Source: Dendrolimus kikuchii (Eukaryota; Arthropoda; Insecta; Lepidoptera; Lasiocampidae). From it: a DNA stretch of 64,000 nt. Position 1 is the stretch's first letter. Every line of letters begins with the position of its first letter. The position numbers and the translations under genes are program-made. Below are positions 10,545 through 20,969 of the stretch, piece by piece. The notes beneath the pieces are model-generated. The model did no database searches, was not told the DNA's origin, and saw nothing but the letters and a program-made list of their open reading frames with translations. The DNA lies in assembly GCA_019925095.2 (NCBI GenBank), contig CM034402.1, positions 8,257,501 to 8,321,500 of the forward strand, read 5' to 3'.

Positions 10545-10660
10545 ATGTGCATATTGTTACAACGATGGACCATCATTTGTTTACTATTAAGGGAAACATG
10601 GCGATGAAACCTGCACTTCGAGATTACCAGTATGTGAAATCCGTCAATACTTGCCCACAC
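10545..10660 (+). repeat. LINE-Z 3'-end repeat, left part, split by an R1 insertion
   Basis: GGGAAACATGGCGATGAAACC and GTGAAATCCGTCAATAC are the blocks seen at 1025-1225. The repeat resumes at 11665 after the R1 insertion, with a GGCGGACTATACC block and CCCTTACCCAGCGGTGACAC, so the R1-like element landed inside an older repeat. Confidence 0.6.
10647..10660. repeat. Target-site duplication, left, of R1-like copy 1
   Basis: ATACTTGCCCACAC lies directly before the poly(T) tract and recurs exactly at 11651-11664. Confidence 0.92.
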
Positions 10661-11650
10661 TTTTTTTTTTTTTTTGAGGACTAAGCCGCGACAGGCACAG
10701 ATGCCTGGGGGGATGTTCGCGACCCGTGTGAGTGTGGGATTCGCCAGAGCGGGGGTGGCACTAGCGTGCCCGGTCAGAACCGGTGCCACGCTATTGCCAC
10801 TCCCCAGTTAGGGATACCCACTAAAACCCCTGGGTGTTCCGTCCCGCGCCTTATGCCAGGGCTACGTGAATGCGGGATTCCCAACTCCGCGTGCCCTGGC
10901 AGGCGTGGGCCCCCCTCACTGGGCCTCTTCCTATGCCGGAGGACGTATCCCCCGGCTACTACTGAATCTAGTCCATGCGTGGGGCGGTCTGTAACGCGCC
11001 CCACGGGAAGAGAGATGAGCGCGCGCGGAACACTCGCGCTCTCATCTCGACGGCATGTGCGGGTGAGTGAGAACCCCTATACCCCTAGGGGCCCCACCCG
11101 CGCCGCCCGCTTACGGCGGCCGAAGGTCACTGTCTGACCTCCGGCGTCGGCGCGTCCTCCTTTGGCGGGAGCGGAGCAGGGAATTACGCTCACGCTCCCG
11201 TTCCGCCTCCTCCTTCGCGAACATGACTTGCTCGCAGAAGGAGGAGATGGCGTCCCATCCGGTGGAGCTCCCGACCATGGTGCGTACCACGGCCGGGAGC
11301 GAGGTGTCAAATCCGGTAAGGGCGACGAGCTCCCGGCGCTGCTCCGTCCAGGCTGGACATTCCTGGAGAGTGTGCAGCGCCGTGTCCTCGTCGCCCATGT
11401 CACAATGATGGCACCCTGGCGTGGCCTCGCGGCCGAGGCGACACAGGTACCTTCCGAAGCAACCGTGCCCCGTCAGGACCTGCGTCAGCCTGAACGTCAG
11501 GGTGCCATGACGTCGTCCTAGCCATTCGTGCAGGACGGGCCTCACCGCCTCAATGGTGGCGGGGCCCGCGCTGGGGCGTCGTAGGCGGTCTTCCCAGACC
11601 CCCACGGCTACTTGGCAGAGCTCCGACCGGCACGCCTCGACCTCGCGAGG
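10661..11650 (-). mobile_element. R1-clade non-LTR retrotransposon, 5'-truncated (copy 1)
   Basis: The insert is 990 bp on the minus strand: the end of an ORF, a 3' UTR of about 430 bp, then a 15-base poly(A) tail (poly(T) at 10661-10675 on plus). It is bounded by an exact 14-bp target duplication. The flanks are a dispersed repeat and not rDNA or TTAGG telomere repeats, so unlike R1, TRAS and SART this lineage shows no sign of those target sites here. Confidence 0.9.
11111..11650 (-). CDS. C-terminal part of R1-clade reverse transcriptase ORF
   Basis: The frame is open for 204 codons from an ATG at 11725, but roughly the first 25 codons (down to about 11650) read through the flanking repeat and target duplication, so that ATG is not a real start. 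The element-derived part starts at PREVEACRSEL and contains LTQVLTGHGCFGRYLCRLG, then the zinc-knuckle CHHCDMGDEDTALHTLQEC (C-x2-C-x9-H-x4-C), then CPAWTEQRREL. It ends in an Arg-rich, basic tail. In R1-clade proteins this region lies downstream of the reverse transcriptase and is thought to bind nucleic acid. Endonuclease and reverse transcriptase are lost by truncation, so the fragment cannot move itself. Confidence 0.85.
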   Translation of the reverse strand, partial: PREVEACRSELCQVAVGVWEDRLRRPSAGPATIEAVRPVLHEWLGRRHGTLTFRLTQVLTGHGCFGRYLCRLGREATPGCHHCDMGDEDTALHTLQECPAWTEQRRELVALTGFDTSLPAVVRTMVGSSTGWDAISSFCEQVMFAKEEAERERERNSLLRSRQRRTRRRRRSDSDLRPP

Positions 11651-11664
11651 ATACTTGCCCACAC
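11651..11664. repeat. Target-site duplication, right, of R1-like copy 1
   Basis: Exact second copy of ATACTTGCCCACAC. Confidence 0.92.
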
Positions 11665-11725
11665 TAGGCGGACTATACCTTTCCATCGAATTTCGGAGGC
11701 CCTTACCCAGCGGTGACACATTCAA
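11665..11725 (+). repeat. LINE-Z 3'-end repeat, right part
   Basis: Continuation of the repeat interrupted at 10660. It ends with a block close to CCCTTACCCAGCGGTGACAC. Confidence 0.55.
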
Positions 11726-12567
11726 GAGTAGATTTTATTTTATTCTACAAAGTAATTTAAATTCGGGTCAATATGAAAACAAACATTTCTGTTCTTATTT
11801 TTCCAGGTAAGCTAAAACACGCGTGGTCTTATTGTACTACATTCTGATAACTCAATATCTGTCAGCGAAACTAGAATTTCCTCCGGCGACGGTGGAAATG
11901 AAATAAAACCTACAAAACCGGATATTGTAGGGACCGCACATGGGTGGCTCGAATTTATTGACAACCATACAAATAATTATTTGCTTCTTCAACACTTTTT
12001 ATTGAAAATACGACAAATGAGCTTTGAAGAATTTGAGAATACTTAATTACCACTTAGTTTTAATCACCCATACTTTAACCTTTTCTTCTTATTGGGATTT
12101 CGTAGATGTTTTAGCAAACATAAAGATTAAGGGTGGCTGCCGTATAAATGATATTTTCAAAAATGCATAATATTGGTTAGCATTGAAATAATGACTATTG
12201 TGTGTGAAATGTGCCTGTTCGACCTACAATAAAAATCCCATTGATTGACGTCAATGTAAAACCTACAAGTAAGATAGGGGTTTTGCTATGTATACAAAAG
12301 TAAAGACATATTTAAAGTTGAGAAGAATCACTTGGCTATTTACAAGGTGCATCTACAGTCTCCTTAGTTTATTTTTCCGCTAGCACTTTCCCCCCAGTTT
12401 GGTTGGTGTAGACTATCGACCCAGACCCAACGTACGCTTCCTGAACACCGCTGAAATCACAAATTTTTCTCTGGTTGAAATTCTATGTATTCGTTACACA
12501 TAAATTGATTTTTGTTTATTTGAAAAATCGGGCAAGTGTGTGACTATCTAAGAACTCTCTCCTTTTT
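11726..12567. other. Unassigned AT-rich DNA
   Basis: No supported feature. Confidence 0.4.
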
Positions 12568-12735
12568 TTCACCTTCTCATTTGGGGTCGGCACAATATGT
12601 GTTCTCCTCCCGTAATCTTCTACTCTGATATACATCGTCTATCACACCACAAATCAGCACGTCATCCTTCACACAATCCATCCATCTCCTTTTTGGTCTA
12701 CCTTTACATTTGTACCCGTTAATCTTCCAGTTTAA
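12568..12735 (-). pseudogene. RTE-like LINE C-terminus fragment (RTE2, copy 1)
   Basis: The minus-strand reading gives KGRPKRRWMDCVKDDV and then REENTYCADPK followed by a stop. GRPKRRWMDCVKDDM and CCADP near the stop are the usual C-terminal signature of one group of insect RTE-like elements. A second fragment with the same series lies at 39375-39545 on the plus strand. Only about 55 codons remain. Confidence 0.65.
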
Positions 12736-12928
12736 TAATCTTTGACAGTCCGAAAACTATGAACTATTTACTATGAAAAAGTATTTTATGGAAAAATCCA
12801 TGTCTCAAAAATAGGAAGTGCTCAGCAGCCCGTGCACTGTGATGGTCCGTAGAGGTGTAAATATCGCTGCTTACATTATTTGGCAATGGAACCATTAAAA
12901 GCATTTTACCGAAAATATCCTTTATTGT

Positions 12929-13242
12929 TTTATTTCTCAAGCTCAGGAGACAGGCTGACGGCCCAACTGTGATGGAAAGTGGGTATCGTCGCCTATGGAC
13001 ATAAACAATACCAGTGGTACCGCTAATGTGTTGTCGGCCTTGAAGGAGAAAGTGGAACCCGGCCACTGATGCCGAAACACAACTCAAAGTTGTTATGACG
13101 GTATACTCTAGACCAGGGGTGGTAGCCATCCAGTTGAGAAAATACCCTACCACCTGGCTGTGAGTTGTTTTGTCACCTTTCACGACAGGCCGCCCGGCCG
13201 CAGGAATTAGCATTTTTTTTCCGTTCCTGCACGGAATACATA
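12929..13242 (-). repeat. Rpt-1 SINE-like repeat, near full length (copy c)
   Basis: It has all blocks from the T-rich edge (TTTATTTCTCAAGCTCAGGAGAC) through GACCAGGGGTGGTAGCCATCC and ACAGGCCGCCCGGCCGCAGG to CCTGCACGGA. It is more diverged than copies j and k. Confidence 0.8.
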
Positions 13243-13488
13243 TTTTATAAACTACTCAACAGGTATTGTACAAAACAATTTTCGTTGAAACTATTTTTAG
13301 CTCTATCATCTTGATTATTTTCAGATTTATCTGACGTCAACACAATTTGTAAGACTTACGACTAATATCTCGTCAATTATAGTCTTAAATAAAAAACTAA
13401 TTAATGATTAGGGATACCCCACACGACCATATAAAATGAAACGAAATTCCAAGCCTTAGTTACGTGTATGGTGGTAATACCTAATTTT

Positions 13489-13799
13489 TATTTTTTTATT
13501 GTATGAATTCAGTAGACAAGCGGACGACTGACATCATGGAAAGCAGTTACCATCGCTTATGGAAATTTGTAACATTTAAGGTGCTACCAATGTGCTGCCG
13601 CTCTCTAATGGGAGACTGGAACCTGCCTACTAATGCCGGAACACAACTCAAGGTTCTTATGGCGGCATGCTCTAGACCAGCGGTGGTAGCCATCCAGATG
13701 GGTAAATACCCTGCCACCTGGCTGTGGGTTATTTTGTCGCCTCTTACGACAGGCCGCCCGGCGGCAGAAAATTATACTCTTTCTCCGTTCCCGCACGAA
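13489..13799 (-). repeat. Rpt-1 SINE-like repeat, near full length (copy d)
   Basis: Same block order as copy c, from a T-rich edge at about 13489 to CCCGCACGA. It lies about 250 bp from copy c in the same orientation. Confidence 0.8.
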
Positions 13800-15913
13800 T
13801 CGGCTCTTAGTTATTTCGGGGTTTGACTATATTATTGTATAGAGCTTTATAGATTACACCTTTCTATCAAACATCCACCTAAACTAGTTAATCTTTGAGA
13901 AAAAAAACTCTGATATACAAAGACCGGCGGATCGACGGACACGTCAATTTCATAAAGGATCCATTTTTCCAAAATATCTATGGAACCCTGAAAAATAAAT
14001 TTATTTATAGGGCACTGTTTTATTTACGCGTTATAATAGCCAGTATAAAAGCATGTTCGTGTAAATCGTTATTAATGCATGTTGTGGTGTCACGGAATAC
14101 CTTTAATTGGGCGCTTTGTAATGCAATGGCCGTCCCATTAATTGGAAATACGATGGCTTACAATTTAATGATATAAAGTAGACTATACGAATGATTTTTA
14201 TTTAATTTATTATAGCGGTCTATGTACGATGTGGTATATGTTTATGTAATCTTAATTAAATATTCTAAATGCGAATGTGAATTTGTTTGATTGTGTCGTT
14301 TTCACGTCTTAACTAAGCAACAGAGCATTTCGAGATTTTGCATACACGTTGTCAGGCGTATAGAATAGACATAGGGTTACTTTTCGTGTAGAAAAAAGCC
14401 GTTCCCGGGAAATTGACGAATATAGCCGAAAAGAAGGCGCTCCGACTGCATTTTATCGTCGCTATCGTTACAATTCACTAATAAATACATCGTCACAGCA
14501 ACAAGAATAACAGTCACAATTTTAAAACGTCTATTATACTATGCAGTAAGGTATCTGTACCAGAACGCATATCTTTCAATTTCGCTCTCTATGTAATTCA
14601 ATGAACTATCACACACAGCGCAGATAATATATATTATAAAATCTGCAGATATAATTATGGAATAGGATTTTATCTGCAGATAAATACAGTTGGTTGCGCG
14701 CCAGCCTAGAGGGCTTACTCTCAAACGTCTTTCGTCGTTCGTTTTGGTCTTAGAACTTTTTTTTACATTTAAGTACGTTTTCCATTGTATGTTCCACTTA
14801 TTTTTGTGTTATATAGACTGTATGATTGTAGTTATAAAGAAATCTTTGTTCTTTCTTTCTTATATCTAATTTCGTTCTATCTAAATTCGTCGTCTTTTAG
14901 TCAATGTTAATGCAACACGCGCATTAAATTCAAAATCAGAATCCTCTTCTGACGAGCTGTCCATCAAATCCAGAGGCAATATACGCCAACTCAATGAAAA
15001 ATTCTGTATAAATAATCCGCACAAACAAACGCGTCTAGTTAGTTTGAATAATTTCGAGGGAATGTATCATTTCGTATATTATCGTATCTGCGTAGTGTGT
15101 TAAAGGCCTAATACATATGGTGCTGATATGGATAGTTAGTTTCACTTCCGCTAGATCACGTTACGACATATATATCCTTTTTAAACGTGACAGAAATGTT
15201 TTGAATGAAATTTCGTATGTAGCTACTTATAGTCCAATAATAAATGAAAAAATATTCCTAAAAATTCACCTTCACTTTAGTGAATTTACGTAAACGCCCG
15301 TAGTTTTGAATAATCAAGGAATTGATTGGTAAAGCTGAACAAAAACCTACTTGATTCAGGTTTTGTAATATTGCGTAACTTACAGTATCTTGAATTCAAC
15401 CAGTTCCGTTTAAGTGTTTTTTTATACTTGCTATCCTCCTCTTTCATATGATAACAAAGAGGTCTTTCTTTTACTCTTATATTCTTTTATTATCGTATTT
15501 TAGCTTATTATTTTCTTTTATTTATTTTTATATATTTTCTTTTCTTTCTGTTTTCTCTTTATTTAAAACTTATCTTTTGATACATTTTCTTTATGCTATT
15601 TCTAATTAAATCTGTTACATGTTTTTAATACTAATAATAATTACTACTTCTTACATTTCCTCTTATTTTTAATTATATGTACTTCATTATCTTTACGTTA
15701 GTTACTCATCCTTCCGTTTTCGTGTTCAGACAGATCTCCTTAACTTTTATTTCCGCGGAAAGTTAACAACAAACCGGATTATAGGTCACGCCTTAGGAGG
15801 CAGCGGGGCCGACGTCAAGGCAGGTCATGCGTGGCGCCGCGCCCGAGATTCCTACGTGACTCTTTTGTGATGTCATAGCACGGTCACGGGTCATCGAGGC
15901 ACGAACCCACTCT
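13800..15913. other. 2.1 kb AT-rich DNA, nothing recognised
   Basis: Only short ORFs without recognisable similarity. A small palindrome built on TATCTGCAGATA lies near 14640-14685. Bases 15420-15700 are strongly T-rich with CTTTT runs. Confidence 0.4.
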
Positions 15914-15941
15914 AAGCTTTGTATCCACTAGAGGCAGCCTC
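15914..15941. repeat. 28-bp inverted repeat, left arm
   Basis: These 28 bases (starting AAGCTTTGTATCC) are the exact reverse complement of 17771-17798. The match ends sharply on both sides. The surrounding 15780-16040 is GC-rich, with repeated GAGGC motifs. Confidence 0.85.
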
Positions 15942-17339
15942 GGGTCGGGCAGCCTCTACTTGAGGCAGACTGAGGCTGCTCACTGTGAAGCAGAGGATCG
16001 AGTCACGTTGCGGATCAAAGTGAGGCCACGCGATACAGTTTAGAGAAAAATCACGATGGCATCAGACACGCGTAGAGTAGCTGCTGCTTTAATAGTCGTT
16101 CAATATTAAGGACCCTCTTAATGGAGAGAGTTTTTCGTTTGGGGCGAAAAGTCATACTATTTTCGTAGGTGATATTCTTCAGACAATAATCGCATGGATG
16201 GACATGTTTACTTTGAACCAAAAACTCGCTGACGAGTATGTCATATAATAATCGTAAGGTAATTATCGCCAAGAGTTTTGTTTACACTACTTTACACTAC
16301 GATACAAATCGCATTGAGATATTTGCTTACGATTTCTCGACTTGTCTAAACTAGACATCGTATGACATTTTTTCAAGTTCATGCGAGTGTCGTACAAATC
16401 AGTTTGAACCGATTTGTATATGAGACTTGCCATTCGAGCTCGGAGTATTTTTGTAGTAAATATGAAAACTGTGATTTAGTAACATGAAATATATTTTTAA
16501 ATGTCTTTTCATCCTCTAGTTGCAATTCAAGACACAACGTGTTTCTTCTTTCTATCCACTTTTTAACCCAATGTATTTTTTTTCGCTTTGGTTTAATTAA
16601 TTCTTATCTTAGAAGAGCAGAGATAATTAAAATACTCTCGCGCACTACACTCATGATTGCGACTGGTGACTAGCAGAACTCGAAATACGATTCTTGCTTT
16701 CAAATTTTATTTACATAGAGACGTGAATATCCAATGACCAGGCGATTATCGGCCCACGTACAATATCGTATGTTAAGTTTACATGATCATATTTGTTTTT
16801 TCTTGCTTTCGACAATCGTATTTTTGAGGCAAGAAACACTCTATGTAAATGGCCTTTTAAAAAAAAGGGATTACAACAAAAAAAAAAATACAAAACAGAA
16901 AGCATTGATGGTGAATATAATAGTTACATCGTTCCACGCATCCTGTTTATTTTTTTGTCATAATACTTTTTTCAACACACTTGCTCATAAAGTGGCTCTA
17001 TGGTCACCGCAATTAGGCACAGAATGACACCCATTATCAAACTGTGAGTAAAAAACATTATAACTCACTAGTGACTTATAGATTTTTTTTTTAAATTTTA
17101 TTGGTTGAGTTGTTTTGTTCTTAAAAAAGTTTTTATTCAAAAAAAAAAAAGATCGTGTTCTATAGAACAAATAAATTAATGTTCCTATTGCTTGCTCATT
17201 TCATGCAACTTCTTATTTAAATAGATAATTTTAACTCGTACGTGTTTAATAAATAAAACTTTCACTCATATATAACTTTTTTTATCTACTAAATAAAATG
17301 AGTTTTTGTTGTTATTTTATTCACAAGTGTGTTGAAAAA
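15942..17339. other. Unassigned DNA between inverted-repeat arms
   Basis: GC-rich until about 16040 (several GAGGC/GCCTC motifs), then AT-rich. No coding signal is supported. Confidence 0.4.
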
Positions 17340-17462
17340 CGTCGTATGATACACGTGTGTATTGATGATTACCGTCCTCGGCTCTCTTAAGACCCCCGCC
17401 TACGGCTCGAGTCTCAATGGCGCCTCGGCGGTAATCACCAATGTTACACACTAGTACCATAA
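17340..17462. repeat. Imperfect foldback sequence
   Basis: The left arm, containing GATGATTACCGTCCTCGG, and the right arm, containing CCTCGGCGGTAATCACC, are imperfect reverse complements over about 40 bases around a GC-rich loop. It could be a short MITE or an end of a larger repeat. No target duplication is clear. Confidence 0.45.
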
Positions 17463-18555
17463 TGTACTATTATTTAACAGATCCAAACACACTTATATTT
17501 TCTGGTATAATTTTATTAATTTAACTGCAGTCTCGTTGTTAATCCCCATTGCGAGTAGCGACCTGAGGCTACACAGTTATCTCCACAGAGGCACCACTCA
17601 GGCCATAGATAATAAAAACACTATTGCTGAGGCTCCTTTGAGCGAGCACAAAGAGCCGACAAAATATGGCTCAGTCTGCGGCGACGAAACTTACTTCATG
17701 ACGTGGAGTACTTCAGGTTGAACCAGCGTCACCTTTTGTGCTGCCTGTGGTTGAGGCGGCCGCTCGAGCAGAGGCTGCCTCTAGTGGATACAAAGCTTTA
17801 CGACTCACAGTATTGGTTTTATTTAGGGGGCTTTCCAAAACCTATTTGGGGTTTTGTGTGGATACACATTTTGCGGTATTGTTGGAATTGTACAGGAAAA
17901 GGAAACACCCTGAGCCCTATTCTTCTAAGGCGTTGTAATGTGAATATACACTTTCCGTGCACTCAACTATATAAGTAGGCTTTTAAGAAATGAAAAAAAA
18001 AAAGGTTTTTGTAAAGAAATTTTAGAAGGCGCTCTGTGTGACTCTTTGGATTTGTTGACTTACTTTAATTAGACCTTAGTTATCAATGAAACGGTTTATT
18101 TAGTTAGCTTTTGAGTTTCTATTTGTGTTTTTCTAACGCATTGATTTGGCAATCAAAAAATTTGTTTCCTACCACACTCGCTTAGAGGCATGTATAATAA
18201 TTTATAATATTAGCCCATAAAAGCTTCAGTGCTGGATTTGAATGTCCTCATTTCAGAAGAATGGACAGTATGCTAAATTTTATATAATCAGTACTCTCAG
18301 CCGCGTTGCTCTAAACTATACAACCGTATCCTGCTGAAACTATTGCATTTTCCTGGATATGAAGTATATTATATTCATCGCTATTATCGAAAGTAAATAT
18401 ACATATAATTTAATAAATTTATGCGTTATTTAATTTGAATTATTATTTTTAGTCTGACTTGTCAATCACTTAAGTATTAAACATAATACAAAAACTAGTA
18501 AAAATGCAATGATATCGCATAATACTTTCTTAAGTTTTTGCGACTTGTATTCAGA
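17463..18555. other. Unassigned DNA with right arm of the 28-bp inverted repeat
   Basis: The inverted-repeat arm is at 17771-17798. ORFs around 17536-17978 overlap each other and show no recognisable domain. The rest is AT-rich. Confidence 0.4.
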
Positions 18556-18850
18556 ATAAAACTACGTTTTAACGGTTTTAAGCGTGGTAATTTATTTAAT
18601 TTTTGTTATTCCGCCGTTTCGGCCACTTTTCAGTGGTCGTGATCACGGAAGACATAGATGTCGAGAGTCGGCGAGTATTGTTAAAGTTTTATTTACCACC
18701 AACTTGTTCATTTTAATTATTTTGTTTATGGTTATTAATTACTTTATGGGAGCCTAACCTAATTCACGGCCACTGAAAAGTGGCCGAAACGTCGGAATAA
18801 CAAAAATCAAATAAATTACCGCGCTTAAAACCGATAAAACGTAGTTTTAT
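18556..18850. mobile_element. Complete foldback MITE (MITE-1)
   Basis: This 295-bp element has inverted arms of about 85-90 bp. The left arm begins ATAAAACTACGTTTTAACGG and the right arm ends with its complement, with only a few differences by eye. Both arms contain CCGACGTTTCGGCC-like and CACTTTTCAGTGG blocks, which are themselves partly palindromic. The centre (about 120 bp) is AT-rich and non-coding. The termini can be read as flanked by TA. Related ends occur at 277-330, 757-895, 21757-21965 and 53117-53240. Confidence 0.75.
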
Positions 18851-19440
18851 TATGCAATGAGTTCGTTTTAAAAGGAGGTTATATCAACGTGATTAATCTG
18901 TTTATCCAAAAATGTGTGTTTTTTAAGTCAATACGAATAAAATTTACACAGTGCCGCTTTATATCGCGGTACTGTTCTACTTGTCCCGTATAAAGGTAAA
19001 GTTAACTAATTCTATGCGAGGTTTACGGGTAGGCGTGTAGTGAGACATAAAGGGGTATCATGGTGTCCCTTTATTCATTAAAGGGATGTGAGTGGCGCCC
19101 TCTCTCGTTAATTCACGCCCCGGGATTACCTGAGTTTCAATTTGCACGTTATGGCTAATTTACTCGCCTCCACTCTCTGACGCGTTGCCGGAAAATGAAT
19201 TTGTTCGCTGTAGGAGCGTCTGACAGGCATAATGGTTGGTTACAGAGTCGTAAAGTCATGTGAAATATGTCTGGTCTGGTAGATAGAAGAGCTTTGCTCC
19301 AATCACTGTTGACATGTTATACTGGACAGATAGTGATAGGGATTTATCTCTTTTGGAGTCCCGCAGCAATTTTGACATAACGGAATATTAAATGAATGAA
19401 TGAAAATATTTTTTGTTCATCAAATATTAAAACTGCGTTC
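18851..19440. other. Unassigned DNA
   Basis: Mixed composition with no supported feature. Confidence 0.4.
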
Positions 19441-19535
19441 TTAAAAACTAGGTACAATAAATGTTGAATAAATGGCGACTTTATCGCTTAAAGCGATCTC
19501 TTCCAAGCAACCCTCTAAACTAAGGAAAATATTAA
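19441..19535 (-). repeat. LINE 3'-end fragment (LINE-W), copy 1
   Basis: The minus strand reads GAGGGTTGCTTGGAAGAGATC, then GCGATAAAGTCGCC. A related stretch on the minus strand at 41350-41400 reads CAAAGGTTGTCTGGGAGAAATCG, then GCGAGAAGACCGCC. I recognise the pattern as a common lepidopteran retrotransposon 3' region. Confidence 0.5.
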
Positions 19536-19699
19536 AACATAACAGTGGGGGTGATGACAAAAAATATGAAACATTCCAAGAATAAGTAAATAAATAATAT
19601 GCTTTATATACTATACAAACATAATACATATAATAATTATATCGAGTAAGTAGAAGCCGCAGCATTATTAGACTTGAGAAGACCAAAAATAATTAGTAA

Positions 19700-19881
19700 A
19701 CAGGCCCAAGAAATTCTGGCTTGACGTTGTGAAGGATAACATGCGTGCCAATAGTATCAAAACAGGAATGCTTAAGAACGCGCGAACTGGAGTAGAAAAG
19801 GAAGGCAAGCGGACCCTGGGCATCGAAGTGAACGATCCGAACACAACCGGGATTTAACGCTCGGATGATGATGATGATGAG
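19700..19881 (+). pseudogene. RTE-like LINE C-terminus with (GAT)n tail (RTE3, copy 1)
   Basis: The plus-strand reading KKFWLDVVKDNMRANS runs about 48 codons to a TAA, followed within a few bases by GGATGATGATGATGATGA. The motif RWLDVVKxDMRAN near the C-terminus together with a GAT tail marks a group of insect RTE-like LINEs. The fragment abuts a CR1-like remnant on the other strand, so one inserted next to or into the other. Confidence 0.6.
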
Positions 19882-20345
19882 TTTAAAATACGATATGGAT
19901 TTAGCTTGTCTGATGGCGAGTGTCAGTGAGTTCCACAAACGAATACACTGAACCGTGAAGGAGTTATCAACGAAGGAAGAAGTGTGTACAGGTATAATTA
20001 AGGAGATATTATTACTGGAGCGCAAATAACAGGAATGAGAAAGATGTAGGAAATCAAAACGTTCTTTTAATTAAGGAGACGTACCAGGATCAAAAAGGAT
20101 ATTCTTTAAAAGAGAGAGTAAGTGAACATTCCGGCGAAAGCGAATAGGTAACCATTTAAGCTTCTTAGAATATTCGGAATATTGGTCATATTTGCGCATC
20201 CCAAATATAAACCGTATACAGAAATTTTAAAGTCGATCGAGCTTGTTTAGTTGTTCTTGTGTTAAGTCGATATAACTTGTATCAATATAATTAAGTATGG
20301 GTAGTAACAGATTGAGCAAGGATTACTTTAGTAGCCGTAGGGAGG
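19882..20345 (-). pseudogene. CR1/Jockey-like reverse transcriptase C-terminus (copy 1)
   Basis: The minus strand reads, with one stop after LDRL and another before LKERF, FCIRFIFGMRKYDQYSEYS, then KLKWLPIRFRRNVHLLSLL, FDPGTSP, RSSNNISLIIPVHTS and FTVQCIRLWNSL. These match, motif by motif, the remnant at 41480-42990 (FYIRLIFGLRKCDHVSDF, LKWLPISLRRNAHILSLL, FTVQSVLL). The region lies downstream of the reverse transcriptase core. Truncated at both ends and dead. Confidence 0.72.
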
Positions 20346-20721
20346 AATTTATGAAATACAATGGTCTTGTTCATCTATCCAACTGTCTATGTACATATTT
20401 AATAGTATTTCTTATTAGAACTACTAATAACTTATAAGAAACTACGGGGGTTATATATATAAAATTTAGGAGGTGGTGTATTTTACATGTTGCTACTTTA
20501 GATCATTACTAGAAAGACGGAGTCTCAAACTCTCATAATGAAGCCGGCTAAAGGACATCGATCGCGCCGAAGTGCGTTAGGAGAAAATAAAGTATAAAGA
20601 TGGAATTGTTTCCAGTGGATATATATTACTATTGACCAAATAGACGTAAATCACGTGCATATCACGTAAATTTGCGCACATACGTATTAAGACAATGTTT
20701 CACTTCACTTGAACTGAGCTG
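20346..20721. other. Unassigned AT-rich DNA
   Basis: No supported feature. Confidence 0.35.
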
Positions 20722-20729
20722 CGTCTATA
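20722..20729. repeat. Target-site duplication, left, of tRNA-derived SINE
   Basis: CGTCTATA, repeated exactly at 20962-20969. Confidence 0.7.
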
Positions 20730-20961
20730 ATAATAATTGGTAGACAAACACACATTTTGTATATCCCCAAATTAAGCAAGATACGCTTGTGTTATGGGTA
20801 ATATACAACGGACATCTCTGGGGCCGATCGCAGACTCCCAGACCATAGTAAATAATGGAGAAAATTCGTTTCCGAAACTTACGATACCAGGAATCGAACC
20901 CGAGCCTCTGCGTTGCGCTAAGGTAAGCCGGCAAAGGCTTAGCCTGCTCAACCGCAGATGC
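20730..20961 (-). mobile_element. tRNA-derived SINE
   Basis: The element is 232 bp on the minus strand. Its head has an RNA polymerase III B box, GGTTCGATTCC (complement at 20890-20900), preceded by a GCGGTTGAGCAGG-like A-box region about 55 bases upstream. The body contains TTACTATGGTCTGGGAGTCT and GCCCCAGAGATGTCCG. The 3' end is a short (TTA)n tail (CCAATTATTATTAT). An 8-bp duplication, CGTCTATA, flanks it. It is not a functional tRNA gene, because no acceptor stem pairs with the 3' side. Confidence 0.75.
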
Positions 20962-20969
20962 CGTCTATA
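20962..20969. repeat. Target-site duplication, right, of tRNA-derived SINE
   Basis: Exact second copy of CGTCTATA. Confidence 0.7.

Noticed and set aside
10661..11650. Telomere-specific TRAS/SART element
   Set aside because: The C-terminal motifs fit the R1 clade, but the flanks have no TTAGG repeats and the target is a dispersed repeat.
11651..11725. Extension of the R1 ORF to the ATG at 11725
   Set aside because: This part lies in the target duplication and flanking repeat, outside the element.
17536..17978. Overlapping ORFs near the inverted-repeat arm
   Set aside because: Short, mutually overlapping in different frames, and without any recognised motif.
20880..20961. Functional tRNA gene
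   Set aside because: A B box is present, but there is no acceptor stem closing after it. The unit continues into a SINE body with a (TTA)n tail and a target duplication.
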